In this document: positions 48,322-57,132 of the stretch, one piece after another | Layout of the letters: each line of letters starts with the position of its first letter | Numbering within the stretch: the stretch's first letter is position 1 | Assembly (NCBI RefSeq): GCF_025290835.2 | Contig: NZ_JAOCQD020000002.1 | Span: 1,364,001-1,428,000 of the forward strand | DNA from: Aquabacterium sp. OR-4 | GTDB taxonomy: Bacteria; Pseudomonadota; Gammaproteobacteria; Burkholderiales; Burkholderiaceae_C | Direction of reading: 5' to 3' | Length of the DNA stretch: 64,000 nt | Notes under the pieces: generated by a model | What the model saw: the letters and a program-made list of their open reading frames with translations, nothing else | What the model was told of the DNA's origin: nothing | The model's database searches: none | Made by a program: the position numbers and the translations under genes

Positions 48322-48984
48322 TCAGGGCATGAACAGGCGATGCTGCTGGGCATAGCGCAGCAGCTCCACCGCGGTGGACACCTCGAGCTTCTGGCGGATC
48401 AGGGTCTGGTAGTTCGACACGGTCTTGGTCGACAGGTGCAGACGCTGGGCGATCTCGTCGATGGTCCAGCCGGCCACCAGGCCTTGCAGCACCTCGAACT
48501 CGCGCGGCGACAGCGCCAGGTGTGGCGGCTGGGCCTGGGCCTGGGTCGGCGCCGCGGCCAGATCGGGTGAGAGCACCGGGCGCTCGCCGCCGGCCACGCG
48601 GCGCAGCGCATCCACCAGCACCTCGGGCGCACTGCTCTTGGTGACGAAGCCGTCGGCGCCGGCCTGCAGCGCCTGGGCCACCATGGCCGGGTTGTCGTGC
48701 ATGCTGAACACCAGCGTGCGCAGCGTGGGCCAGCGCAGCGCGATGCGGCGCAGCAGGTCGAGCCCGCTGCGACCGGGCATCGACAGGTCGAGCACCACCA
48801 CATCCACCGCCGGCAGGCTGGCGCGCTGCAGAGCCGCGAGCGCGGCGTCGCCATCGGCATGTTCGGCCACCACGGTGAAGCTGGGCTCGGTTTCAAGCAG
48901 GCGGCGGTAGCCGGCGCGCACCACGGCGTGGTCGTCGACCAGCATCACGCGCAAGGGTGGCGGCATCGAGAAAGGCGGCAGCAT
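48322..48984 (-). CDS. NarL/LuxR-family response regulator (first of two)
   Basis: A 220-residue regulator with a REC domain (LRVMLVDDHAVVRAGYRRLL; acceptor Asp in VVVLDLSMPGRSGLDLL; Lys in VTKSSAPEVL) and a LuxR helix-turn-helix (LSPREFEVLQGLVAGWTIDE, LHLSTKTVSNYQTLIRQKLE). No kinase is adjacent on its own operon; the nearest is the MoxY-like kinase at 51458. The 15-bp palindrome at 49036 lies upstream of it and of the divergent TonB receptor gene. Confidence 0.93.
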   Translation of the reverse strand: MLPPFSMPPPLRVMLVDDHAVVRAGYRRLLETEPSFTVVAEHADGDAALAALQRASLPAVDVVVLDLSMPGRSGLDLLRRIALRWPTLRTLVFSMHDNPAMVAQALQAGADGFVTKSSAPEVLVDALRRVAGGERPVLSPDLAAAPTQAQAQPPHLALSPREFEVLQGLVAGWTIDEIAQRLHLSTKTVSNYQTLIRQKLEVSTAVELLRYAQQHRLFMP

Positions 48985-49035
48985 CGTGTCTGCATTGTCG
49001 TTGCCGGCCCGCCAGGACGGCGCGGCGCGGCAGGT

Positions 49036-49050
49036 CGGGAATTTTTCCCG
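49036..49050. promoter_or_regulatory. 15-bp palindrome, candidate response-regulator site (TonB receptor)
   Basis: CGGGAATTTTTCCCG between the response regulator and the TonB receptor genes. It is the same motif as at 53896, 53918 and 59417. The length and symmetry suit a dimeric LuxR-type regulator. Confidence 0.7.
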
Positions 49051-49118
49051 GGTGTGCCGGCGCGCGGCTTGCAGCAAGCTCGGCCGTGATGTCCAACAAA
49101 ACAGCCGGAGACAAGCCC

Positions 49119-51485
49119 ATGCAGTCCAGCCAGAGCCCCGATTCCACCCGCCGTGCCCGCCCGGGCCGGCCGCTGCAGCGCAGCGCCGTGCACCCCGCCA
49201 CGCCGCTGGCGGCCGCCAGCCCCCCATGCGCGCCCCGGTGGGCGGCCCTGCCCGCCGCGGTGGCGCTGGCCCTGGGCGCCGGCCTGGCGCTGCCGCTGCA
49301 GGCGCAGACCGCCGCGCCCCAGCAGGTGGAGGTGGTGGGCACCTCGCCGCTGGCCGGCCTGGGGGTGGACCGTGACACTTTGCCCTATGCCAGCCAGGTG
49401 GTGCGCCGCGGCACGCTGGATGCGGCACAAAGCGATCACCTGACCGACTTCCTGCGCCGCCGCGCCAGCGGCATGCAGGTCAACGACATCCAGGGCAGCC
49501 CGCTGCAGGCCGACCTCACCTACCGCGGCTACCGCGCCTCGGGCCTGCTGGGTGCCAGCCAGGGCCTGTCGGTCTACCTCGACGGCGTGCGCATCAACGA
49601 GCCCTTTGGCGACGTGGTGAACTGGGACATGGTGCCCGAGTTCGCACTCGGCAGCCTCACCGTGCTGCCGGCGGCCAACCCGAGCTTCGGCCTCAACACG
49701 CTGGGCGGCGCGCTGGCGCTGACCACCGTCAACGGTCTCAGCGCGCCCGGCGTGCAGGCCGAGCTGCGCTTTGGCAGCCATGGCCGGCGGCAGGCGCAGG
49801 CCGGCCTGGGCCAGCAGCATGCCGACGGCTGGCACAGCTGGGTGGGCGGCAGCGCCTTTGGCGAAGACGGCTGGCGCGACCACTCCAAGGGCGAGCAGGC
49901 GCTGGTGATGGCCAAGATCGGCCGCCAGTGGGGCCCTACCCACTGGGAGCTTTCGGCGCTGGGCGGCCGTGCCACGCTGGTGGGCAACGGCCTGGTGCCG
50001 GCGGCCACGCACGACGACGGCGAGTTCACGCCCGACCTGTACGCCACGCGCCGCAGCGCGGTGTTCAGCCACCCCGACCGCACGCGCAACACGCTGGGCC
50101 AGCTGAGCTTCAACGCCAGCCACAAGCTGGATGCCGACAGCCAGGCCCAGGCCCTGGCCTACGTGCGCAACAGCCGCCGCAGCACGCTCAACGGCGATGT
50201 CGCCGACGAAGCCGAGGACGCCGACGAAAACGCCGCGCTCAACACCACCGCCACGCGCCAGCGCGGCTGGGGCCTGGCCGCCAGCCTGGCGCGCCGCCAG
50301 GGCGCGCACCAGTGGCAGCTGGGTGCCACGCTGGATGTGGCGCGGGTCAGCTACAGCCAGCACGAGCAGGAAGGCGCCTTCGACGCCAGCCGCGGCGTGC
50401 TGGCCGGCGACGAGGAGGCCGAGCTGAGCGCCTCGGTCACCGGCCGCTCCAGCAACCTGGGCCTGTACGCCACCGACACCTGGCGCCTGGCGCCGGGCAC
50501 CCACCTCACCACCACGCTGCGCTACAACCGCGCCCGGGTGAGCAACCTGCTCACCACGGTGGACGACGACACCGGCGTGCTCGAGGCCAAGCCCGAGGAG
50601 CGTTTCACCTACACCAGCGTCAACCCGGCCGTCGGCCTGGCCCAGGCGCTGGGCCCGACGCTCACGGTGTTTGGCAACCTGGCGCGCAATACCCGCGTGC
50701 CCACGGTCATCGAGCTGGGCTGCGCCGACCCCGAGGAACCCTGCCGCCTGCCGGCCGGCCTGCAGAGCGACCCCTACCTGAAGCAGGTGCGCGCCACCAG
50801 CCTGGAGGCCGGCCTGCGCTGGCGCCCGGCGGCCGGCCAGCGCCTGGAGCTCACGCTGTTTCGCAACACCAACCGCGACGACATCGTGTTCGGCAGCGTC
50901 AGCGCCACCGGCCAGCTGGGCTACTTCCAGAACTTCGCGCGCACCCGCCACCAGGGCCTGGACGCCGGCTGGGAAAGCCGCCACGGCCCGGTCAGCCTGC
51001 TGGCCGGCGTGAGCCTGCTCGACGCCACCTACCAGGCGCACGGCGTGCTGCGCATGGGCGAGCGCAACGTGCTCATCACCCCCGGCACGCGCATGGCCGG
51101 GCTGCCGCGCCAGCAGGCGCGCATGGGCGCCGACTGGCGCCTGGCGCCGGGCTGGTCGGTGGGCGCCGATGTGCAGCTGCTGTCGAGCCGCGGCGTGCAG
51201 GGCAACGAGGACGGCCTGCTCGAGGACGGCGAGGACGACATCCACCGCCTGCGCATCGGCGGCTACGGCATCCTGAACCTGCGCGCCAGTTGGCAGCCGC
51301 GCCCGGGCCTCGAGCTGATGCTGCGCGTGAACAACGCGCTCGACCGCCGCCACGAGACCTTTGGCGCGCTGGCCGAGACGGTGTTCGATGCGCGCGGCAA
51401 CTACACCGGCGAGGAGCGCGACGCGCTGTTCGTGGCGCCGGGCGCGCCGCGCAGCGTCTATGCCGGGCTGCGGCTGAGCTTCTGA
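49119..51485 (+). CDS. TonB-dependent outer-membrane receptor
   Basis: A 788-residue receptor. A leader with hydrophobic core WAALPAAVALALGAGLALPL precedes the plug domain (QVEVVGTSPLAGLGV, LYRGYRASGLLG-type segment at LTYRGYRASGLLGASQGLSV, INEPFGDVVNWDM, FGLNTLGGALALTT). A 22-strand-type barrel follows and ends in a terminal Phe (YAGLRLSF). The ligand is unknown. Its location in the PQQ locus and the shared 15-bp palindrome make a metal or cofactor needed for alcohol oxidation a fair guess, for example calcium, lanthanide chelates or PQQ. The ATG at 49119 has a GGAG ribosome site; the 3' end overlaps the kinase gene by 28 bp. Confidence 0.9.
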   Translation: MQSSQSPDSTRRARPGRPLQRSAVHPATPLAAASPPCAPRWAALPAAVALALGAGLALPLQAQTAAPQQVEVVGTSPLAGLGVDRDTLPYASQVVRRGTLDAAQSDHLTDFLRRRASGMQVNDIQGSPLQADLTYRGYRASGLLGASQGLSVYLDGVRINEPFGDVVNWDMVPEFALGSLTVLPAANPSFGLNTLGGALALTTVNGLSAPGVQAELRFGSHGRRQAQAGLGQQHADGWHSWVGGSAFGEDGWRDHSKGEQALVMAKIGRQWGPTHWELSALGGRATLVGNGLVPAATHDDGEFTPDLYATRRSAVFSHPDRTRNTLGQLSFNASHKLDADSQAQALAYVRNSRRSTLNGDVADEAEDADENAALNTTATRQRGWGLAASLARRQGAHQWQLGATLDVARVSYSQHEQEGAFDASRGVLAGDEEAELSASVTGRSSNLGLYATDTWRLAPGTHLTTTLRYNRARVSNLLTTVDDDTGVLEAKPEERFTYTSVNPAVGLAQALGPTLTVFGNLARNTRVPTVIELGCADPEEPCRLPAGLQSDPYLKQVRATSLEAGLRWRPAAGQRLELTLFRNTNRDDIVFGSVSATGQLGYFQNFARTRHQGLDAGWESRHGPVSLLAGVSLLDATYQAHGVLRMGERNVLITPGTRMAGLPRQQARMGADWRLAPGWSVGADVQLLSSRGVQGNEDGLLEDGEDDIHRLRIGGYGILNLRASWQPRPGLELMLRVNNALDRRHETFGALAETVFDARGNYTGEERDALFVAPGAPRSVYAGLRLSF

Positions 51486-53149
51486 TCGTCGGCCTCGGGT
51501 GCCGCCAGCCAGCGTGCGCGCAGGCTGGCCGACAGGCACAGCCCCGGGCGCGCGGGGTCGGCGCTGGCCGCGGCCACGCCCAGCTCGCCGCCCAGGGCCC
51601 ACACCCGCTCGCGCAGGCCGGCCAGGCCGTTGCCGCGCTGGCTGGCCACCGCCAGGGCATCGGCCAGGCCCAGGCCGTCGTCAAGCACCCGCCAGTGCAC
51701 CTGCAGCACCGCGCCAGGCTGCGGCGGGCCCTGCAGCTCGAGCGTGATCTGCGCATGCTGCGCCTGGGCGTGGCGGGCCACGTTGGTCAGCGCCTCCTGG
51801 GTGATGCGGTAGAGCACCAGCGCCAGCGCGCGCGGCAGCAGGGCCACCCCGGGCCCGGCGGGCCAGGCGGCTGACGGGCCGGGCGCGGCGGCGGGCGCAA
51901 GCGCCGCATCGTCGGCCACGGGCAGCGCGTCGGCACTGGCCGCCGGCGTGGGCTGGGCGCGCCACAGCAGCTGCAGGCTGAACTGCAGGCCCTGGGTGCG
52001 GGCCGACGAGCTCCAGCCCTGCACCAGGCCATGCAGCAGCGTGGCCAGGCGCTCGGGGCTTTCGCCGGCGCCATCGGCCGGACCGTGCTGGCCGCTGCCA
52101 AAGGGCTGCAGCCGCGCCAGCAGCGCACGGATGTCCTGCTGGATGCAGGCGCACTGCTCGCCCAGGCCGGCCACCACCGGCTGCATGGCCGCCAGCGCGG
52201 CGGCGGGCTGGGCATCGCCCTGCGCCAGTGCCAGGCGCCGGCCCAGCCAGGTGGCGTCCACCCGCATGGCGGTCAGGCGCTGGCCGAACTCGTCGTGCAG
52301 ATCGCGCGCCAGGCGCAGGCGCTCGTCCTCCTGCAGCGTGAGCACCTGCTGGCTCAGCTGCCGCCGCCGCGCCTGCTCGGCGTCCAGCGCCTCGGCCAGG
52401 TGGCGCAGCGCCGCGGCCAGGCTCTCCAGCTCGCGGATGGGCATGGTGGGCAGGGCGCGCACGGCCTGCAGGTCTTGCAGCTCGATGGCGTTGATGGCGC
52501 CCACCAGGCGCCCCAGCGGCCGCAGGGCATGGTGCAGGTTGATGCGCATGGCCGCCAGCAGCGCCGCCACGCACAGCAGCATCAGGCCCAGCATGCCGGC
52601 CAGGCTGCCCAGGGCCTCGCGGCGCTCGCTCTCGTGCGAGGCGGTGAGCGAGACGGTCCAGCGCGCGCCGGCCTCGCGCGCCACCGTCCAGGCCACGCGG
52701 CGGCCATCGGCCGCGCCATCCAGCCAGCGGTGCAGGCGCAGCAGGCCCTCCATCGGTCCGGCGCCGGCGGGCTCGGGCACCGGGCCCAGCAGCAGCTGGC
52801 CCTGGCCGTCGTGCACATGCAGCTCCAGATGGCGCAGGCGCCGGCTGGCCTGCACCTGGCGCAGCGTCAGCAGCGCGCGTGCGTCGTCGTGGGCCGGCAG
52901 GTGGGCCAGCTGGGCCATGGTGTCGGCCAGGGCCATGGCCGCATCGACCTCGTCGGCCATGTCGTCGGCCATGCGCAACAGGCCCAGCACCAGGGCCAGC
53001 AGCAGCACGGCCGTGCCCACCCAGGCCGAGCGCCGCATCAACAGGCGCGGCAGGTCCAGCGGCGCCGCCGGTGCCGGTGCCGGTGCGGACGTGCCGGGGG
53101 CGGCCTGGGGGCCGGCTTGCAGCGGTGGCGACAACGGGGGTGGCAGCAT
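51458..53149 (-). CDS. MoxY-like sensor histidine kinase (NarX/LuxR-system type)
   Basis: A 563-residue kinase. A Pro-rich start precedes a membrane segment (about 42-60), then a periplasmic domain of the LapD/MoxY type (VDAAMALADTMAQLAHLPAH, LRHLELHVHDGQGQLLLGPV), a second membrane segment (about 177-200), a HAMP-like linker, and a HisKA_3 box RLARDLHDEFGQRLTAMRVD (His about 284). The HATPase domain has ITQEALTNVARHAQA, DDGLGL and GNGLAGLRERVWALGGELGV. MoxY kinases control methanol and alcohol dehydrogenase genes. It is encoded downstream of a LuxR regulator on the same strand (38 bp gap). Confidence 0.9.
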   Translation of the reverse strand: MLPPPLSPPLQAGPQAAPGTSAPAPAPAAPLDLPRLLMRRSAWVGTAVLLLALVLGLLRMADDMADEVDAAMALADTMAQLAHLPAHDDARALLTLRQVQASRRLRHLELHVHDGQGQLLLGPVPEPAGAGPMEGLLRLHRWLDGAADGRRVAWTVAREAGARWTVSLTASHESERREALGSLAGMLGLMLLCVAALLAAMRINLHHALRPLGRLVGAINAIELQDLQAVRALPTMPIRELESLAAALRHLAEALDAEQARRRQLSQQVLTLQEDERLRLARDLHDEFGQRLTAMRVDATWLGRRLALAQGDAQPAAALAAMQPVVAGLGEQCACIQQDIRALLARLQPFGSGQHGPADGAGESPERLATLLHGLVQGWSSSARTQGLQFSLQLLWRAQPTPAASADALPVADDAALAPAAAPGPSAAWPAGPGVALLPRALALVLYRITQEALTNVARHAQAQHAQITLELQGPPQPGAVLQVHWRVLDDGLGLADALAVASQRGNGLAGLRERVWALGGELGVAAASADPARPGLCLSASLRARWLAAPEADDQKLSRSPA

Positions 53150-53187
53150 GGCGGCGATTGTCGGCCGGGGAGAACCCGCGGCAGCGC

Positions 53188-53820
53188 TCAGGTGAGGAAC
53201 AGGCCCTGCTCCGTGACGAGACGCATCAGGCTGAAGTCGCTGTGCGCGCCCAGCTTCTGGCGCACCAGCGACATGGTGTTGTGGATGGTCTTCTCGCTCA
53301 GGTGCAGCGCGCGGGCGATGGCGGCGGTGCTGAGCCCGTCGGTGGCCATGCGCAGCACCTCGAACTCGCGCGGCGTCAGCCGTGCCAGCGGGCCGGCCGG
53401 CAGCGCCTGGCCATCGGCCAGCCAGGCCTGCACCACCTCGGCGGCAAACACCCGCCGCCCGGCGGCCACCTCGCGCAGCGCATGCAGCATCTCGTCGGGG
53501 CTGCTGTCCTTGGTGAGGTAGCCCATCGCACCGCTGCGCAGCGCCTGCAGCGCATAGCCCTCGTGGCTGTGCATGGTGAACACCAGCACGCGGATGCCGG
53601 GGCTGCGGCTGCGCAGGCGGCGGATGGCCTCGAGGCCGCTGTCGTCCTTGAGCATCAGGTCGACCACCGCCACGTCCACCGGCTGCTGGCGCAGCAGCTC
53701 GCAGGCCTGGGCCGAGGTGGCGGCCTCGGCCACCACCTTGAGGTCGGGCTGGTCGTCGATCCAGCGGCGGTAGCCGGCCCGCACCACCGCATGGTCGTCG
53801 AGCAGCATCACGGTGATCAT
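53188..53820 (-). CDS. NarL/LuxR-family response regulator (MoxX/ExaE-like)
   Basis: A 210-residue regulator: REC domain with MITVMLLDDHAVVRAGYRRW and acceptor Asp in VAVVDLMLKDDSGLEAIR, and LuxR domain LTPREFEVLRMATDGLSTAA with recognition helix LSEKTIHNTMSLVRQKLGA. It forms a two-gene unit with the MoxY-like kinase and is divergent from the ExaA-like dehydrogenase, whose promoter region holds two copies of the 15-bp palindrome. It is the most likely protein to bind that motif. Confidence 0.93.
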   Translation of the reverse strand: MITVMLLDDHAVVRAGYRRWIDDQPDLKVVAEAATSAQACELLRQQPVDVAVVDLMLKDDSGLEAIRRLRSRSPGIRVLVFTMHSHEGYALQALRSGAMGYLTKDSSPDEMLHALREVAAGRRVFAAEVVQAWLADGQALPAGPLARLTPREFEVLRMATDGLSTAAIARALHLSEKTIHNTMSLVRQKLGAHSDFSLMRLVTEQGLFLT

Positions 53821-53895
53821 CGCTTGTCTCCTGGTTCGCCCCAAGGGCCTGCCCCATGGTGAAGCAAAGCCTGTTCCCCGGGCAGCCCGGCGATG

Positions 53896-53960
53896 CGGGA
53901 ATGCTTCCCGACTTGGCCGGGAAGGCGTCCCGCGACGGCGGCAAGGGCTCTTCCTAGACT
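53896..53960 (+). promoter_or_regulatory. Two tandem 15-bp palindromes and -10 box of the exaA-like promoter
   Basis: CGGGAATGCTTCCCG (53896-53910) and CGGGAAGGCGTCCCG (53918-53932) have centres 22 bp apart, two helical turns. A TAGACT -10-like box follows at 53955-53960. If transcription begins near 53967 the sites lie at about -64 and -42, the usual place for a class II activator. No good -35 hexamer is present, as expected for an activated promoter. Confidence 0.75.
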
Positions 53961-54041
53961 GGCGGCGCTCTCGGTGCGGGCCCTGCCGGCCCAGCAGCAC
54001 AGATACGCGACTTCCATGATTTCGACGAGGAGACCCTGCCC

Positions 54042-55895
54042 ATGATCCGCACAAGCCCCAAGACCCGCTGGCTGGCCCTGGCCGCCGCCCTGGCCTGCAC
54101 CGGCGCCCAGGCCGTCAAGCCCGTGAGCTGGGACGACATCGCCCGCGACCACGCCACCGGTGGCGACGTGCTGACCTACGGCCTGGGCCTCAAGGCCCAG
54201 CGCCACAGCCCGCTCAAGCAGATCAACACCAAGAGCGTGAAGAACCTGGTGCCGGCCTGGAGCTTCAGCTTCGGCGGCGAGAAGCAGCGCGGCCAGGAGG
54301 CCCAGGCGCTGATGCACGACGGCGTGATCTACGTCACCGCCTCGTACTCGCGCTTCTTCGCCATCGACGCCAAGACCGGCAAGCAGCTGTGGATGTACGA
54401 GCACCGCCTGCCCGACGACATCCGGCCCTGCTGCGATGTGGTCAACCGCGGCCCGGCGATCTACGGCGACAAGGTGTTCTTCGGCACGCTGGACGCGCGC
54501 ATCGTGGCGCTCGACCGGGCCAGCGGCAAGGTGGTGTGGAACGAGAAGTTCGGCGACCACAAGGTGGGCTACACCATGACCGGCGCGCCCTTCGTGGTGA
54601 AGGACAAGACCAGCGGCAAGGTGCTGCTGGTGCACGGCAGCTCGGGCGACGAGTTCGGCGTGGTCGGCTGGCTGTTCGCGCGCGACCCCGACACCGGCGC
54701 CGAGGTGTGGGCGCGCCCGATGGTCGAAGGCCACCGCGGCCGCCTGAACGGCCAGGACGGCAGCTACACCGGCGACCCCAAGGCACCGAGCTGGCCGCGC
54801 GACAAGGACGGCAACCTGGTCGAGGCCTGGCAGCACGGCGGCGGCGCGCCCTGGCAGACCGCCAGCTTCGACGTGGACACCAACACCGTGATCATCGGCA
54901 CCGGCAACCCGGCGCCCTGGAACACCTGGAAGCGCACCCAGGAAGGCGACGACCCGCGCAACTGGGACAGCCTGTTCACCAGCGGCCAGGCCTATGTGGA
55001 CGCCGGCACGGGCGATCTGAAGGGCTTCTTCCAGCACACGCCCAATGACGCCTGGGACTTCTCGGGCAACAACTCGGTGCTGCTGTTCGAGTACAAGGAC
55101 CCCAAGACCGGCCAGCAGGTCAAGGCCAGCGCGCATGCCGACCGCAACGGCTTCTTCTTCGTGACCGACCGCGACAAGCTGGCCAAGGGCGCCGGCATGT
55201 ACGGCAAGCCCACCGGCCTGATCGGCGCCTGGCCCTTCGTGGAAGGCATCACCTGGTCCACCGGCTTCGACCTGAAGACCGGCAAGCCCAACATCGTCAA
55301 GGGCCAGCACCCGCCGCTGCCCAAGGCCGGCGCCGACAAGGGCGACTCGATCTTCGTCTCGCCGCCCTTCCTGGGCGGCACCAACTGGATGCCGATGTCG
55401 TACTCGCCCGACACCGGCCTGTTCTACATCCCCGGCAACCACTGGGCGATGGACTACTGGACCGAGAACCTCACCTACAAGGCCGGCAGCGCCTACCTGG
55501 GCCAGGGCTTTCGCATCAAGCGCCTGTTTGACGACCACGTGGGCATCCTGCGCGCCATCGACCCGGTGAGCGGCAAGATCGTGTGGCAGAAAAAGGAGAA
55601 GTTCCCGCTGTGGGCCGGCACGCTGACCACCGCCGGCGGCCTGCTGATCACCGGCACCTCGGACGGCTTCGTCAAGGCCTTCGACGCCAAGACGGGTGAC
55701 GAGCTGTGGCACTTCCAGACCGGCTCGGGCGTGGTCAGCGTGCCCATCACCTGGGAGCAGGACGGCGAGCAGTACATCGGCCTGAGCAACGGCTACGGCG
55801 GCGCCGTGCCGCTGTGGGGCGGCGACATGGCCGAGCTGACCAAGCAGGTCACGCAGGGCGGCAGCTTCTGGGCCTTCAAGCTGCCGAAGCGGTGA
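54042..55895 (+). CDS. exaA: PQQ-dependent ethanol dehydrogenase, ExaA/PedE-like, calcium type
   Basis: A 617-residue periplasmic quinoprotein with signal peptide (about 1-24, ending GAQA). It has the vicinal Cys pair (residues 130-131, DDIRPCCDVVNRG) that lies over PQQ, tryptophan-docking propeller motifs such as GKVVWNEKF, and PFLGGTNWMPMSYSPDTGLF. The catalytic Asp is about residue 339 in NDAWDFSGNN. The residue two further on is Ser, not the Asp of lanthanide enzymes (WDYDG), so calcium use is predicted. The GAGGAGA ribosome site is 8-14 bp upstream. There is no cytochrome domain; electrons would go to the c-type cytochrome at 56559 or 33920. Confidence 0.95.
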   Translation: MIRTSPKTRWLALAAALACTGAQAVKPVSWDDIARDHATGGDVLTYGLGLKAQRHSPLKQINTKSVKNLVPAWSFSFGGEKQRGQEAQALMHDGVIYVTASYSRFFAIDAKTGKQLWMYEHRLPDDIRPCCDVVNRGPAIYGDKVFFGTLDARIVALDRASGKVVWNEKFGDHKVGYTMTGAPFVVKDKTSGKVLLVHGSSGDEFGVVGWLFARDPDTGAEVWARPMVEGHRGRLNGQDGSYTGDPKAPSWPRDKDGNLVEAWQHGGGAPWQTASFDVDTNTVIIGTGNPAPWNTWKRTQEGDDPRNWDSLFTSGQAYVDAGTGDLKGFFQHTPNDAWDFSGNNSVLLFEYKDPKTGQQVKASAHADRNGFFFVTDRDKLAKGAGMYGKPTGLIGAWPFVEGITWSTGFDLKTGKPNIVKGQHPPLPKAGADKGDSIFVSPPFLGGTNWMPMSYSPDTGLFYIPGNHWAMDYWTENLTYKAGSAYLGQGFRIKRLFDDHVGILRAIDPVSGKIVWQKKEKFPLWAGTLTTAGGLLITGTSDGFVKAFDAKTGDELWHFQTGSGVVSVPITWEQDGEQYIGLSNGYGGAVPLWGGDMAELTKQVTQGGSFWAFKLPKR

Positions 55896-56557
55896 CCCCC
55901 CCGAAGCGGCTTCGCCGCCTCCCCCCCAGGGGGGGGCACCGCCAGCGGACCGGCAAAGCCGGATCCGCGGCGGTTGCTGGGTTCGGACAGCGCCTTGTCA
56001 ACATCTGCTTGCTGGCGATGGCCTCCGCAGTTGGCGCGCAGCCGGCGGCCACGCTGGAGGTGGCGGTGGTCAATGGCTGCCACCTGTGGCCCTATGCCCA
56101 GTGCCCGGGCGCCGACCTGCGCGGCGCCGACCTGGTGGGCAAGGATCTGCGCGGCGTGAACCTGCGCGGCGCGCAGCTGCAGGGGGCCGACCTGCGCTCG
56201 GCCAACCTGGCCGGCGCCACGCTGGACGAGGCCGACCTCAGCGGTGCCAGCGCCTATGCGCTGAACGCGCCGGGCGCGTCGTTCCGGCGGGCGCGGCTGG
56301 TGAAGGTGAACCTGGAGCAGGGGCGCTTTTTTCGCGCCGATTTCAGCGGTGCCGAGATCATCGGCAGCAGGCTCGAGATGGCGCGACTGAACTTTGCGCA
56401 GTTTGTCGGCACGCGCATCATCGACTCGGATCTGCAGGAGGCCAAGTTCGTGACCAGCAACCTGCGCGACGCCGAGATGGCCGGCAACCAGCTGCGCTTC
56501 GCGATCTTTCCCGATGCCGAGATGAGCGGCTGCCGCGGCTGCCCGAAGGACTGGTGA
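55892..56557 (+). CDS. Exported pentapeptide-repeat protein
   Basis: About 221 residues. The mature part is a string of A(D/N)LxG pentapeptides (ADLRGADLVGKDLRGVNLRG, then ADLRSANLAGATLDEADLSG and degenerate repeats to the end), forming a right-handed beta-helix. A hydrophobic leader LVNICLLAMASAVGAQP suggests export. The start is a GTG that overlaps the exaA stop (GTGA). The ~30 residues before the leader come from the dispersed repeat, so an internal start such as the ATG at 56018 is possible. Its role beside the dehydrogenase is unknown. Two Cys near each end could form disulfides (NGCHLWPYAQC, SGCRGC). Confidence 0.72.
   Translation: MTPPKRLRRLPPRGGHRQRTGKAGSAAVAGFGQRLVNICLLAMASAVGAQPAATLEVAVVNGCHLWPYAQCPGADLRGADLVGKDLRGVNLRGAQLQGADLRSANLAGATLDEADLSGASAYALNAPGASFRRARLVKVNLEQGRFFRADFSGAEIIGSRLEMARLNFAQFVGTRIIDSDLQEAKFVTSNLRDAEMAGNQLRFAIFPDAEMSGCRGCPKDW
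55893..55985 (+). repeat. Dispersed palindromic repeat, copy 4
   Basis: C-run, AAGCGGCTTCGCCGC stem, C-run/G-run hairpin, then GCACCGCCAGCGGACCGGCA and AAGCCGGATCCGCGGCGG, ending in CTGGGTTCGG. It begins at the stop codon of the dehydrogenase and covers the start of the pentapeptide gene. Confidence 0.85.
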
Positions 56558-56558
56558 C

Positions 56559-57101
56559 ATGACACACCCGCGCCCTGTCCCCCGCCTGGCGGCCGCCGCA
56601 CGGGCTGCCGCAGTGGCTGCCGCACTGGCCGCCGCACTGACCACGCCGCTGGCCCTGGCGGCACCGCCGGTACCGCCCGCCCCGGAAGCCGCCGACCCCA
56701 GCCTGCCGGCCCTGTCGGCCGCGGCCGCGCAGGCGCCCAACCCCTACCGCGGCCAGGGCGCGGTGCTGGCCGTGGGCGCGGCGGCCTATGCCCGTCACTG
56801 CGCGTCCTGCCATGGCGAGAAGGCCGAGAACGCGGTGGCCGAAGGCCCCGACCTGCGCCGCCTGAACAGCGCCTGCCAGCGCCTGCGCGACGCCAGCCTG
56901 CGCCCGCTCTGCCTGAAGGACGTGGATGCGTACTTCCTGCAATCGGTGCTGCACGGCAAGCTGCGCGCCGGCCTGATGCACATGCCGGCCTGGCAGGGTG
57001 TGCTGGCCCCGGAAACCATCTGGGCCATCCGCAGCTACACCGAGACGCGGCCGCTGCCGCCGCCGCGCCGCTTGCCGGATCTGCCGCCGGTGTCGCGCTG
57101 A
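56559..57101 (+). CDS. Cytochrome c, PedF-like paralogue
   Basis: A 180-residue c-type cytochrome with a long Ala-rich signal peptide (to about residue 35) and heme site CASCHG (Cys81, Cys84, His85). The likely axial Met is in LMHMPAWQGVL. From NPYRGQG onward it aligns well with the PedF-like cytochrome at 33920, including the internal Cys pair (SACQRL, RPLCLKD). It starts 1 bp after the pentapeptide gene and probably takes electrons from the ExaA-like dehydrogenase. Confidence 0.9.
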   Translation: MTHPRPVPRLAAAARAAAVAAALAAALTTPLALAAPPVPPAPEAADPSLPALSAAAAQAPNPYRGQGAVLAVGAAAYARHCASCHGEKAENAVAEGPDLRRLNSACQRLRDASLRPLCLKDVDAYFLQSVLHGKLRAGLMHMPAWQGVLAPETIWAIRSYTETRPLPPPRRLPDLPPVSR

Positions 57102-57132
57102 GCCCCGGCCTGGCGGCCGGAGCCCGGCGCGA

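Noticed and set aside
54042..55895. Lanthanide-dependent PedH/XoxF-type dehydrogenase
   Set aside because: The diagnostic Asp two residues after the catalytic Asp is Ser, and flanking sequence fits the calcium-type ExaA/PedE group.
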